The notes below the pieces were generated by a model. That model was given only the letters and a program-made list of their open reading frames with translations, made no database searches and had not been told where the DNA came from. From Sinotaia quadrata (Eukaryota; Mollusca; Gastropoda; Architaenioglossa; Viviparidae): a stretch of DNA of 64,000 bases. The stretch is from NCBI GenBank assembly GCA_028829895.1, contig CM054182.1, positions 11,315,501 to 11,379,500 of the forward strand. The letters are read 5' to 3'. Positions 13,201 to 22,440 of this stretch are shown here, in pieces. Made by a program: the position numbers and the translations under genes. The first letter of the stretch is position 1. Every line of letters starts with the position of its first letter.

Positions 13201-14919
13201 CTAATTAAAGAAACTGGTTTTCCTTAAGCCCGAGTGTGTTTTATGTTTACAAATCTGATTCTGATCACCATCATGAATTGTTGTCTTCTTGTTTTACATA
13301 TGCTAAAAGTGTAATTGTGCACACTTTGTCTGGTTGAATAATTTGAAGCACATGCTCTTGATCTCAAATGCAATCCTAAGAAGTCTGGCATCTCTCATAG
13401 CTTAAAAGTGTAGAAAATGCTTTTTATTTTCTCAGAACCAGGGTGAACAACAGGATAAAATGTATATTTACTCATAGACCTTAGCCCATGGGAATATTCA
13501 TAACATATACTCACAAATTATTTTTTAAAAGACAGGCCAAAAAGAATCCATTAAACAATGCATTAAGTAAAATTAGGCTGTAGACAAATATCAGGTGAAT
13601 TTGACTGTAAAATTTATTATCAGTTATTTTTATTAAAAGATACTACAAAATTAAAACAATAATAATACTGTATTACTTTTTATTAAATTCACCACATGAA
13701 TTTATAATGATTAAAGACTTTTTTATGACTAAATTGACAGGTCACCCCATCTCAGATATTCAGAGGGACTCTGAAGTTGAGATAGATGGACCTGGTGAAG
13801 TGATTCCAAATGAGGCAGATTTTCTTTTGGGTTATGCTACTGTTCCAGGCTATGTATCATACCGCAGCAAAACCCGCGGGTCATGGTACATAACTAAGCT
13901 GACGGAGCTACTTGCAGAATACGCATTTCAGTATGAATTCATTCATTCAGTTTAATTAAAGCAAATTATTTATAATATTTTTTGTTTTTTAATGTAAACT
14001 GCTGTTTTTTAATTTAAAAGACTTTTTTAATGGTACATTTAAAAAGTTATTGATGTAATATTTATTTTGGTTCTGTCAAACGATTACTGATATTAGGACA
14101 TTTTTACTAATACATAAAATAATATATTGAAAAATATTATTTCTTGACATTTGGGAAAGAACTCAAGACTAGGTGCTTATAAGAATGCTTGACCTTGAAT
14201 ATTTTTTAAATGCTGAACATTTTACACATGTAAATAAACATACAGTAATAAGAATACAAAATTAAGTGGTGGTGGTTTATTCACAGAATACATACTAGAC
14301 CTGTGCCGTCCATGAGTTATTTGACTCAGCATTTAGGTTTTCTGTTGATTCATGGGGATCGATTAAAAGATGTTCTCCAGAAATTTCCAGCAGAGTAAAC
14401 TCACCTTGCCCTGTTGCCCTATATCAGCCAATAGTGCATTTAATACAAATAAAAGTGAGAAGGCTTGGAGGATTATGTATTGTAAATATCTTACAAGAAT
14501 TCTGGTGATGATATTTATTTACTTTTTTTTACAAGTAGGAGTTTTTTTTGAGTAAATTCTTTTCAAGAAATATTACTAGATATGTATATATCTAGATCAG
14601 ATGTTTTTCCATTTCCTTCAGATCAACTTAAAGAAGTATAAAACTGTATAGGAATAAAATAATATCCTTTTCTAAAACTTTCAAATCAATGCTTTTCAAA
14701 ATGGGTTTGACTGTACATGAATGAAATGGAAATCTCACATATATGGATTCATTCTCACATGTTTAATTTTATTTGTGCAGTTATGACATCCTGGACATTC
14801 TCACCAAGGTAAACTATGAAGTTGGGCGTGGTGATGCCAACATGGAGGATGGTACATATAAGCAGTCACCTTCACCAATGTATTCACTGCGTAAAAAGCT
14901 CATCTTTGGGTGTCCTTAA
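1008..14919 (+). CDS. CASP8: Caspase-8-like initiator caspase, copy 1 (5' partial)
   Basis: Cysteine protease of the apoptosis/innate-immunity pathway, cytosolic. Eight exons join with consistent phases: 1008-1244, 5381-5440, 8339-8395, 9458-9544 (acceptor could also be at 9464), 10486-10584, 11982-12281, 13741-13930, 14781-14919 (stop 14917-14919), about 389 residues. The order is a death-domain-like segment, a linker of about 68 residues, the p20 start (YKMDAVPRG then CFIINN, and RDGTDVD), the catalytic His in ILTHG, the catalytic Cys in QACQG, the p20/p10 linker with a VEID-G site, then p10 ([33 protein letters not shown]). The C-terminal pattern and VNYEV match caspase-8 closely. All catalytic residues are intact and there are no frameshifts. 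The prodomain start is off the window. Copy 2 downstream has the same exon sizes (99 and 300) and phases, so this is a tandem duplicate. Caspase-10 or a mollusc-specific initiator name would fit equally well. Confidence 0.93.
1245..5380 (+). other. Intron 4.1 kb, caspase copy 1
   Basis: Intron between the death-domain exon and the 60-bp linker exon. It contains the 60-bp minisatellite at 2341-2692 and a C12 run near 3681. No coding exon was seen; the ORFs here have no family resemblance. Confidence 0.6.
2341..2692 (+). repeat. 60-bp minisatellite, about 6 copies
   Basis: Units begin with TTCCAAGCAC or variants at about 2345, 2402, 2461, 2521, 2581 and 2639. The middle copies are nearly identical; the flanking ones are diverged. 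The short ORFs in this stretch are translations of the repeat. Confidence 0.85.
5918..6165 (+). pseudogene. COX1: COX1 3' fragment (NUMT)
   Basis: Cytochrome c oxidase subunit I C-terminal fragment. Recognisable pieces are [20 protein letters not shown] and [17 protein letters not shown]. Two Arg codons of the usual GMPRRYSD read Trp here, consistent with C-to-T change. A TGA at about 6076 reads as Trp in mitochondrial code, and a one-base deletion near 6103 breaks the frame before EWDN. Only the last part of the gene is present. Confidence 0.9.
6178..6848 (+). pseudogene. COX2: COX2 copy (NUMT), frameshifted
   Basis: Near full-length cytochrome c oxidase subunit II. It starts [15 protein letters not shown] with [11 protein letters not shown], continues through QEIETIRTI and [20 protein letters not shown], then in a second frame [34 protein letters not shown] and GHLNQL. 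A one-base loss near 6728 shifts the frame before the Cu-A site segment ([13 protein letters not shown]), which is readable in another frame. It is dead in the nucleus and not expected to be translated. Confidence 0.93.
6862..6928 (+). tRNA. trnD: Mitochondrial tRNA-Asp (GTC) remnant in NUMT
   Basis: A 67-bp segment between the COX2 and ATP8 copies. The 7-bp acceptor stem is perfect (ATAAAGT at 6862-6868 with ACTTTAT at 6922-6928), and the anticodon loop TTGTCAG carries GTC. The anticodon stem has one mismatch and G-T pairs. Position and anticodon match the common molluscan order COX2-trnD-ATP8. It is part of a nuclear copy, so it is a pseudogene. Confidence 0.7.
6932..7078 (+). pseudogene. 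ATP8: ATP8 copy (NUMT)
   Basis: Starts [10 protein letters not shown], then a Phe-rich part whose T run has expanded to 17 or more, then WAMVYLMV, and ends SFKNKW before TAA. The size and N-terminus are those of molluscan ATP synthase subunit 8. The T-run length probably disrupts the frame. Confidence 0.75.
7088..7753 (+). pseudogene. ATP6: ATP6 copy (NUMT)
   Basis: ATP synthase subunit a. It begins with [13 protein letters not shown], and after frame breaks one can read STTSHLA (AGG as Ser), FPLW.S (TGA as Trp), the channel helix segment [20 protein letters not shown], and the terminal TLYLDDHPH before TAA at 7751-7753. In-frame standard stops and deletions make it non-functional. Confidence 0.85.
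7834..7895 (-). tRNA. trnM: Possible mitochondrial tRNA-Met remnant in NUMT
   Basis: On the minus strand the segment contains GGCTCATACC, an anticodon loop CTCATAC with CAT, flanked by a mostly paired stem, and ends that can pair as a decayed acceptor stem. It lies directly after ATP6. A minus-strand trnM here is the caenogastropod arrangement. The fold is imperfect, so the call is tentative. Confidence 0.35.
8113..8125 (+). repeat. G homopolymer after a T/A-rich run
   Basis: A poly-G run preceded by about 70 bases of ATTT repeats (8050-8110). A second, longer G run of about 18 lies at 8483-8500 in the next intron, 90 bp after an exon. Both are G-quadruplex-prone. Confidence 0.8.
8791..9238 (+). 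repeat. 55-bp minisatellite, 8 near-identical copies
   Basis: Units start TCATATATAA at 8791, 8846, 8901 and so on every 55 bp up to a truncated ninth copy at 9231. Only a few substitutions separate the copies, so the array is young. It lies in the caspase copy 1 intron between exons 8339-8395 and 9458-9544. Confidence 0.95.
11455..11700 (+). repeat. Degenerate T-rich tandem repeat
   Basis: Recurring GACTCATTTTATATTTCACR and TTTCACCTCWATTATTTATC motifs spaced about 45-48 bp apart in the intron before the catalytic exon. The copies are diverged. Confidence 0.6.
12751..13020 (+). repeat. 47-bp minisatellite, about 5.7 copies
   Basis: ATTTCAAGSYRTTCTAATG recurs at 12751, 12798, 12845, 12892, 12939 and 12986, exactly 47 bp apart. 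It is located in the intron between the catalytic exon and the p10 exon of caspase copy 1. Confidence 0.92.
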
Positions 14920-15244
14920 AGATCAAACACTTCTATTTTTTAAATTGACATTTTAACACTTTTACAACAGGAAAAAAACATTTTCATCAACTTTCATGCA
15001 CTGTTCAGAAATGTAAAATAGAACAGATCACAATCACAAATTAAGCAGCTTGTAGCTATGGTTTATTCAACTCTTGGACAAAAGTTATTCAGCTAAGTGA
15101 ACTGGTCATATGGCCAATACAAAACCACCATCAACTATTTATTTATCACTAGAAAATTACTTATTCCACTGCTTTGAAGTTAGACATCTTGATAGTCAGA
15201 AGTTACATTGCTGTTGTCATGCTGAGACAAGAAGTCACAGTTCA

Positions 15245-15575
15245 TTGTCATGAATCAAACAGTCTAATGTCATGGGATATACCAGTCTATTATCATGAAT
15301 CAAACAGTCTAATGTCATGGGATATACCAGTCTATTATCATGAATCAAACAGTCTAATGTCATTGGGATATACCAGTCTATTATCATGAATCAAACAGTC
15401 TAATGTCATTGGGATATACAACTTACAAGTCCATTATCATGAGTCAATCAAATGTCATTGGGATATACAAGTCCATTATCATTAATCAGTCTAATGTCAT
15501 TGGGATATACCAGTCTTATCATGAGTCAAACAGTCTAATGTCATGGGATATACATGTCCATTATCATGAATCAAT
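15245..15575 (+). repeat. 45-bp minisatellite, about 7 copies
   Basis: Unit CATGAATCAAACAGTCTAAT followed by GTCATGGGATATACCAGTCT and ATTAT, with internal deletions in the later copies. It lies about 330 bp after the caspase copy 1 stop codon, possibly in the 3' UTR. The ORFs overlapping it are repeat translations. Confidence 0.9.
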
Positions 15576-15999
15576 CCACAACCTTGTTACTATCCTTAAA
15601 CTTGACTGACATTTGACAACAGAGAATATTCAATCAGTTATATGGATTTGTTGATTTGGAAAAAAGAGACATGACCGAAATAGATGGTTCAACTCCACAA
15701 CCAGAAGAAAAAAACAGGAAAGTCCTATAAGTTTTTTAAATACATGTATATAAATGGTCTTACTGGAGAAGAAAATTACTCACAGATTCAAAATACTTTT
15801 GTCTCAAAGGGAAATGAAATCTGGGAAGTTTATAATTGCCTTCAATAACAGAAAGATTTGAAAATAGGTAATAAAGTAAAACAGATTTGTGGTAAGCAGG
15901 AGATAGGTAAAAATATAGTTGAAATTGGCAGTACATACTCTTAAGTTTGAGAGTAGCAGTGCATGCAAGCAAGTCTTAAAGATACATGTGTTTTCTTAC

Positions 16000-16420
16000 C
16001 AGCATGGCCTCTAGATGCAAGTCAGCTACACGTACTTCATTTGATACTCAGCTCAAGCAACACAAACAGTTAAATGATTTGATGGTCTATGAAATGAAGC
16101 ATCAAGATGATACAGTGTCAAAATTACGCTAAGTATTTTGGAGAATTTGAAACTGTTTCAAAAATTTTTGTTAGCAGCTCAGTTGCCAGAGCCCACCTTT
16201 TTCAAGAAAAAACAAAAAGCAGCAGATGAGCCTATGACCTCAGTTTTTTCTTCAGAACCAGAGCCAGGCACGTGTATAGTTTGATGCTCACTGCACAAAC
16301 CTGACACTCACCATCTTCTGGATCGACATCAAGCCCTGATGATGTCCCAGTAGTGTTGTCATGGGAAGAGGAAAACTATACACACCATGTACAGTGCCGA
16401 TGTTCATTGTCTCTTAGTTC
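16000..16420 (+). pseudogene. Possible transposase remnant (pogo/Tigger-like?)
   Basis: Broken reading frames: MASRCKSATRTSFDTQLKQ from 16003, and near 16315 SSGSTSSPDDVPVV followed by WEEENYT. The Ser/Pro-rich tail ending in SPDDVPVV is reminiscent of pogo/Tigger transposase C-termini, but no catalytic region is visible and the assignment is weak. The frames are interrupted by stops. Confidence 0.22.
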
Positions 16421-17785
16421 ATAATATGGGTGCTGTAATATTAATCATCATAATTTCGACTGTGTGAATTTCAATGCAAACTTGCTGACATCACAACATA
16501 ACCCTCACAAGTGTGATGTGTCACCACTTTATTATGTGCATTTCACTGCAGGTTTCATGTTTTTTTTTAACATCAGTACTTGTATACTGTCAGCATTATT
16601 AATTCCATATCATTCACATATTTATTAAAATGCGTTGTGTGTAAATTTTATAATGATTTCTGTCATTGTTTTTATAAGTATTTATTTCTTTAAATGTTAT
16701 ATGCACAATGTAACATTTTAGATAAAGGAAAAAAACATCCCTAATACAGTACACATTCTTAACTAAACATCAGTTAAAAGTGAGCTAATCATGAATGTAA
16801 TTATAACCAATCTGATTATGTTGATTGTGATTATTTTTTTTAAAGATCGTGTACTGTTGTTATGTATATATCAAATTAGATTTTTTAATAAACAGCATTT
16901 TATCATTTTCTTTTCTTGCTGTTGCACTTACAAGTTTAGTGAGGGATGTTAATAAGCGATTGTTACTGAGAGGATGCTTAGTGAGTTAGTGTTTTTTCGC
17001 GAGTAGGGGGATGTTAGTGAGTGATGTCACTGAATGAATGTGGTGTACAAATCAAATTGCACCAGGTCATAATAAATTGCAGATTAAATCATATTCTGTT
17101 CAAATTTAACTTTAAGAATAAATAAATATGATTGATGTAATGTTTCATGTGTTAATTCAGATTTTCTTCATTTGGTTATTTTTTCCCCCGTGCTACAACA
17201 GCAATTTACAATTGTATACAATGAACAGACACAGCTAACTGAAATGAATCCTTGACTTCAGAGTTAAATGATATGGTGGGCTGGCTCGCTGCCGAGTGCT
17301 GATGTTCAATGACGTCACTAAACTGTTTGGTGACTGCAAGTTGTGACTAGCACTTTAAAGATAATTATTTCATACTAAGATTACAATTATAATTAAAGAA
17401 CCAAATTTTGTTGTATTTTATTTAATCACTTTTAGGTTGTCCTAGTCAGTGTGTTATTTTCTGCTTCGATCGCTAAGTGTCGAAGCAAGTATATGTACCA
17501 TAGTTTTAAAATGCAAATTATATTATAAAAGGAATATCAAACTAAAATGAAAATATTTATTTAATGGTTAGTGTGGCATTAAAACGTTTTTTTTTATAGT
17601 GATTTGTCTTTTGAATCATATAAGAAGCGACACTCCCCCCTTCGTTCTGAATCTGTCTAGTCTCGCCTTGTCGCATATTATCACACCAAGCTGTCATAGC
17701 TATATATAGAGATATACTACTTTTAGGATTATCGACATTCCTACCACTCCTGAAAAAAATATATCTTTGACATATTACTCTAGGC

Positions 17786-17990
17786 CAGGTGTGCACAAAT
17801 TGCAGGCCGCATGCAGCCCGACACAGGGCTCTATGCGCCCCCTGGAGGACTTTTGGATGTTACCATTATTACAAATGTAAAGCACATTATTTGTGTTGTT
17901 TTTTTTCTACTGAGCCATCCATGTGGCGGCCCTCCACGCACTATCAATTGGAAATTTGACCTTCTGTCCTAAAAAGTTTGTGCATCCCTG
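17786..17990. mobile_element. Non-autonomous hAT-type element, 205 bp, with perfect 8-bp TSD
   Basis: Terminal inverted repeats CAGGTGTGCACAAATTG (left, 17786) and, on the other strand, CAGGGATGCACAAACTT (right). The target duplication CTCTAGGC is identical on both sides (17778-17785 and 17991-17998). An 8-bp TSD with CAGG termini is the signature of the hAT superfamily. The internal part is GC-rich compared with its surroundings and has no ORF, so it must have been mobilised in trans. Confidence 0.85.
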
Positions 17991-18063
17991 CTCTAGGCCT
18001 AGGGTCTACAAAAGACCCCAGAGCGGTCTGGCTGGGCTTGGCGGGAAAGTGCTGGCAGACACG

Positions 18064-18640
18064 CGTCCCATTAACAGGTTTTAATGTATATACTCTCAAA
18101 CAAACTGACATAGCCCAGCTATACACCAATTTTCACAACATTCCAGCCATGTGCTCTCTTGGAATAAGTATTTGAATTAATTTGAAGAATGAATACAATA
18201 TATTTTACGTGTGGGTAGATAGGCACTCCCACGAACAGGTTTTAATGTACACATTCTCAAACATGCTGACTTTGTCAAGCTATACACCAATTTTCACATT
18301 CCAGCCGTGTGCTCTCTTGGAATAAGTATTGGAATTAATGTATAGAATGAATACAGTATATCTTACATGCAGGAGGATAGGAGGCACTCCCGTGAAAGGT
18401 TTAGTACACACTTTCAAACATGCTGACATAGTCAAGTTGTACACCAATTTTCACCACATTACTATTGTGCATTTTCTTGGAATTATAAATAAATAGTTTA
18501 AATGTAGAATACAGCATAACTTTTGGTGCAGCTAGTAAGGACAGACGCACATGCTCCCGCAATCAGGTTTCAATGTACATAATAATACTCTCAAACACTG
18601 ATAAAAACAAGCTAGATTGAAAATTCCAGTTGTCAATCAG
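18064..18640 (+). repeat. 160-bp tandem repeat, 3.5 copies
   Basis: AACAGGTTTTAATGTA or a variant recurs at 18073, 18234, 18394 and 18561. Each copy contains CTATACACCAATTTTCAC and TGCTCTCTTGGAATAAGTAT. Copies diverge progressively to the right. It begins immediately after the hAT element and its target duplication. Satellite-like; no coding potential seen. Confidence 0.85.
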
Positions 18641-18744
18641 TATTTGAGAATTTATTTATTTTTCTCATGATTTCAGGTTTAAATGGAATAATAAATTCTG
18701 AGACCTGAAAATACTGCTTAATTTGTTTATTTTTAATCACATTA

Positions 18745-18885
18745 ATCATAAATGGACATTTTCCCCTGTTATGAGACGTTATGCATGAATGGACATCCTG
18801 CTTCCCCCCCCCCCCGACTTTATGCATAAATGGACATCCCCCCTAACCCCCCCCCCCGGAGACGTTATGCATGAATGGACATTTT
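18745..18885 (+). repeat. About 43-bp repeat with long C runs
   Basis: GACGTTATGCATGAATGGAC or variants recur at about 18775, 18818 and 18862, with an earlier diverged copy near 18750. The spacers contain C runs of 12, 7 and 11. The C-rich strand is i-motif-prone and the G strand G-quadruplex-prone. Confidence 0.8.
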
Positions 18886-19180
18886 TTCTTGTGACGTGTG
18901 AATTATATTGGATGATATTATGCACATCACTTGAAACAAAGATGTATGAATTACTACAAAAAATGCAATATATCTACTTTATGAACCACAGACTGTTTTT
19001 TTTTTCCCTGCAAAATCTGAAAATATCCTAGTTTTACTTTTTCTAGTTTTGCATCAGTCATTAACATTTGACTTCTTCAATATTAAAAATTATAGAAAAT
19101 ATTATTATGCTATATTAGAAATTGGAAAGTAAAAGCAAAAAAAAAAATCATTCAAAATATTATAAAAGCTTCATTAATAG

Positions 19181-19184
<4 letters not shown>

Positions 19185-19225
<41 letters not shown>
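19185..19225. repeat. (TA)n microsatellite
   Basis: About 20 uninterrupted TA units in an AT-rich background. Confidence 0.95.
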
Positions 19226-19230
<5 letters not shown>

Positions 19231-19454
19231 CAGGTATCGTTAAACATAAATATTTTTTTTTAAGACCCACATCTATCGTAGTTAATATTAATATAGAAAA
19301 ATAAAATATCAATAATAATAATTTTTAATGAATTAAAATGGTGACCTATACTGTGTAATGGACATTTATATAATTTACTTCTTAAATATGAGTCATATTT
19401 ATCCATTGCCTTGTTTTCCAAATGAGTAAAACATTTCATGCACATTCACATAGA

Positions 19455-20000
19455 TGATTGCTAAGTTCATTAAAGATTACACCACTATTCCAATGCCTCA
19501 AAATATAGAAAGGCTCTATTAAGATCACAACACTATGCCAATGCCTCAGAATACAGAGAGGCCCTATTAAGATCACAAAATTATGCCAATGCTTCAGAAT
19601 ACAGAGAGGCCCTATAATTAAGATTACAACAATATACCAATGCCTCAAAATGTAGAAAGCACTATTAAGATCACAACACTATACCAAAATGTAGAAAGGC
19701 ACTATTAAGATCACAATACTCAAAAAGGCCCTATTAAGATTACACAATGCCTCAAAATGTACAAAGGCGCTATTAAGATAACACTATGCCTATGCCTCAG
19801 AATGCAGAAAAAGGCCCTATTAATTTCACAACACTAAGGCAATGCCTCTGAATGCAGAAAGGCCTTATTAAGATCACAACACAATATCATTGCCTCAGAA
19901 TGCACTATTATTAAAGATCACGACACTATTCAATCGACTCAATGCCTCAGCAAGCAGAAAATTTTGACTCTTTAAGATCACAACACTATGCTTCAGAATG
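19455..20000 (+). repeat. 48-bp degenerate minisatellite, about 11 copies
   Basis: Recurring GCCTCAGAATRCAGARAGGC, CCTATTAAGATCACAACACT and ATGCCAAT blocks. The repeat's minus-strand translation (CILRHWHNFVIL) explains the ORF in this region. Confidence 0.88.
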
Positions 20001-20679
20001 CAAATGGGGAAAACCCGGAGTAAAACCCGTTCCTGGACTTGTCAGTCCAATCGTCTTGTTGAAGTCAAGCATTGAGTTCCAATGCCGGTCGTTTATTCAT
20101 TCAGAATTTTTAAAATAAAATATATGATTATCAACAAATCATTATCTGAATAATAAAGACAATTTGATAAAAACATTCAGACACACCGAACATGATCTGC
20201 TAAGATAATAAAGTCAGATCCCCTTTATACATACTGAAACTGAAAGAATATGAAATTTCTCTTTCATATAGAAATGTTATCGTCAGAGAATATATCAAAT
20301 AAATTACTTAAAATCTACTTTGAACTTGTTGCCGTTAGTGAAAATCACTAAATGACTAGAAACTGACTAAAATAAATACTCTTGTGCTAATTAAACCATT
20401 CACATCCGAGCCCAACAAAATGAACACATTTTACAATTACATGTACTTAAAAATAATAATTAAGACATGTTAGTACTATTACTACTAAATTTAAATTATT
20501 ATTTGTTATTTTATCCCCTCCTACAAAAAGCAAACATTAATGCGCATTCAAATTAAATTAATTATGCAGTTTAAAACCATAACCAATACAACTATCAAAA
20601 AGTAATTTGTCGATGTCTGGAAATCCCCCCCACACACACACACACTTTCGCTAGGTTAGGTGAAACGTATGTTATAACT

Positions 20680-21870
20680 TATACATCCATGTAAAACCGG
20701 TTACGGATGTATCGGTGCAAGTTGTGGTACATTCCTGCTGCATCTCAATCGACCTGCGGGCATAGGACAACAAAAAAACGGTAAAGGAACGGGTGAATAT
20801 TAATATCGTACCTTTGAACCCTAAATTATTACTTCCACCACTTTTGCGTCCAATATTTCCTGTATAATTATCATGCCATTTAGTAATATATCTATGTATA
20901 TTGCTTTCATGCCTTTCGCATCCAATATTTTCTGTATTTTATCAGCATCTCCCCAAAGTATTGCAATAGTGCCGCCCAGTAGCAATCTACAGACTGTCAT
21001 GTATATTGACTCTTTATTCCCATCCCACCACGTCCAGTCGTTTACTGCTGCCGTTATGGCTTCCCTTGTGTTTCTGTACAACAACCCTTTGTTGTTATAG
21101 GGGTACTCCATCGTTCTTGAATTTACTTGTTAGAGCGCCATAATTGTTATTTTTAACTCTTACGAGGCAATGATCCCAAAAAGAAATCCGAGAAGAAAGC
21201 ATATCAGGCATCATAATACCAGCAGATAATTTGATTTAAAATGGCTGCATACTGTGACGCACTTGATTCAGCCGCTATGGTTGAATATGCTGACATTTTC
21301 CTTTAACCAATCGATACGCCTGATATGAGTATTAATAAATCAGTCTTGAATAAACAAGATGGATATGATGTGTGTGTAGTTTAGTTTGAATTAATCTAAT
21401 TTTGTCATGTAGATGTGTGTGTGTTGTAATTTTTTTTTAAATACAGGAGTCTAGACACACTGTATATCAAGATGGGTACAAAGAGTGTACGTTTCATATT
21501 TCTCAGCTTAGAAATCCATAGGCATCACTTTATTCATCAAACTTAAATTTGAAATGCCTATTGTTTTCACGAGTTGTTAGTACATTCTAAAACAACGCAG
21601 TCTCTAAACAAATTGTTAATTCTTTGGTAGCTCTCACTTACTACTACTATTGTTTACACCACCTCCCAATTCTCAAGGGAAGTAAGTCTGAATGCGCAGA
21701 TACTAAGATTTCCAAGAAAATTGATGTGTAACTTAAAAAACGAAAGTTGAGATTGGAGATTTCGAAGTCTAAGATTAGCGATTTAAGGTTTCCCATTAAC
21801 TATATATATATTGTTTTATAGGTATTTCTAGAATCTAGACCTTATATTTAAAAGAAGAAGTCGTGTAAGT
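20680..21870. promoter_or_regulatory. CpG-richer segment, possible divergent promoter
   Basis: CpG dinucleotides are clearly denser here than in the rest of the intergenic DNA (for example CGGTTACGGATG, CGACCTGCGGGC, CGTCCAGTCG, GAGCGCC, GTGACGCAC, CGATACGCC). A candidate ATG on the minus strand sits at 21111 and a small plus-strand ORF with a good ATG context at 21241-21306. A GTAAGT at 21864 could be the donor of a 5' UTR exon for caspase copy 2, whose ATG exon is preceded by a splice acceptor (26098/26099). This is inference from composition; there is no direct promoter motif beyond a CCAAT at about 21308. Confidence 0.3.
20821..21111 (-). CDS. Hypothetical 96-residue ORF
   Basis: I do not recognise this product. 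It begins MEYPYNNKGLLYRNTREAI with a favourable ATG context (A at -3, G at +4) in the CpG-richer segment, contains two Trp pairs/clusters (NDWTWWDG) and a hydrophobic helix (LLLGGTIAILW). It has an internal duplication: KIQKILDAKGMKAIYIDI is echoed by IQEILDAKVVEVII, about 27 residues apart. It stops at TAG (20821-20823). A GGTACG sits a few bases after the stop. It could be a single-exon small protein, the first exon of a longer gene, or chance. No signal peptide was seen. Confidence 0.4.
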   Translation of the reverse strand: MEYPYNNKGLLYRNTREAITAAVNDWTWWDGNKESIYMTVCRLLLGGTIAILWGDADKIQKILDAKGMKAIYIDILLNGMIIIQEILDAKVVEVII

Positions 21871-21957
21871 TTATAGCGCCTGATATGGTAAGTTAATTTT
21901 GTTTAATCTGTAGTCTGTAGGTAATAAAAATGTTTTCTAATATGATAATACATAGGG

Positions 21958-21959
<2 letters not shown>

Positions 21960-21998
<39 letters not shown>

Positions 21999-22275
21999 CC
22001 GTGGAAGCTGGCGTGGTTGGTGAAAGAGACAGAAAAGAGATGAAGATAAAGGAAGGAGATAAATAGGAAAAGAGAGGTAAACGAGAGAAAGGGGATAAAT
22101 ATATTAAATAGAGAAAAAGATGGAGTAAAAAAGATATATATTTAGAAGAAAATGGGAGGAGATAATGAAATAACAGAGATACATATAGGAATTAAGAAAG
22201 GTAGAGTGTCTGGGAAAGAGACAAAAAGATAGAGGAATTGAAAGTAGGACATGAGGAATAAGAGTCATAGACTGA

Positions 22276-22323
<48 letters not shown>

Positions 22324-22440
22324 GAAATCACATAAGGAAAGGTTAGAAAGAATGAAAAGATAGAAGGATGGGAGAATGAAAAGTTTGACAGAGAGACAGG
22401 AGAGAAATAAATGAATGAAAGAAGGGAATGGAAGATATAT
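21960..22440 (+). repeat. (GT)19 - polypurine - (AC)22 - polypurine tract
   Basis: (GT)n at 21960-21997, then about 270 bases strongly purine-biased on the plus strand (GAAAGAGACAGAAAAGAGAT style), (AC)n at 22275-22321, and a further 110 purine-rich bases. The Cys/Val-rich ORFs here are microsatellite translations. Confidence 0.9.

Larger units (their letters stand above)
14920..20820. other. Intergenic region downstream of caspase copy 1
   Basis: No confident gene. The region holds the 45-bp array, weak transposon-like remnants (16.0-17.1 kb), a hAT-type element, 160-bp and 48-bp tandem arrays and a TA microsatellite. A segment at 20004-20095 is locally GC-richer (AACCCGGAGTAAAACCCG) and could be a SINE or other dispersed repeat, but I cannot name it. 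Confidence 0.6.

Noticed and set aside
17944..18175. ORFs near 18 kb on both strands
   Set aside because: They span the end of the hAT element and the first 160-bp tandem unit; no conserved protein.
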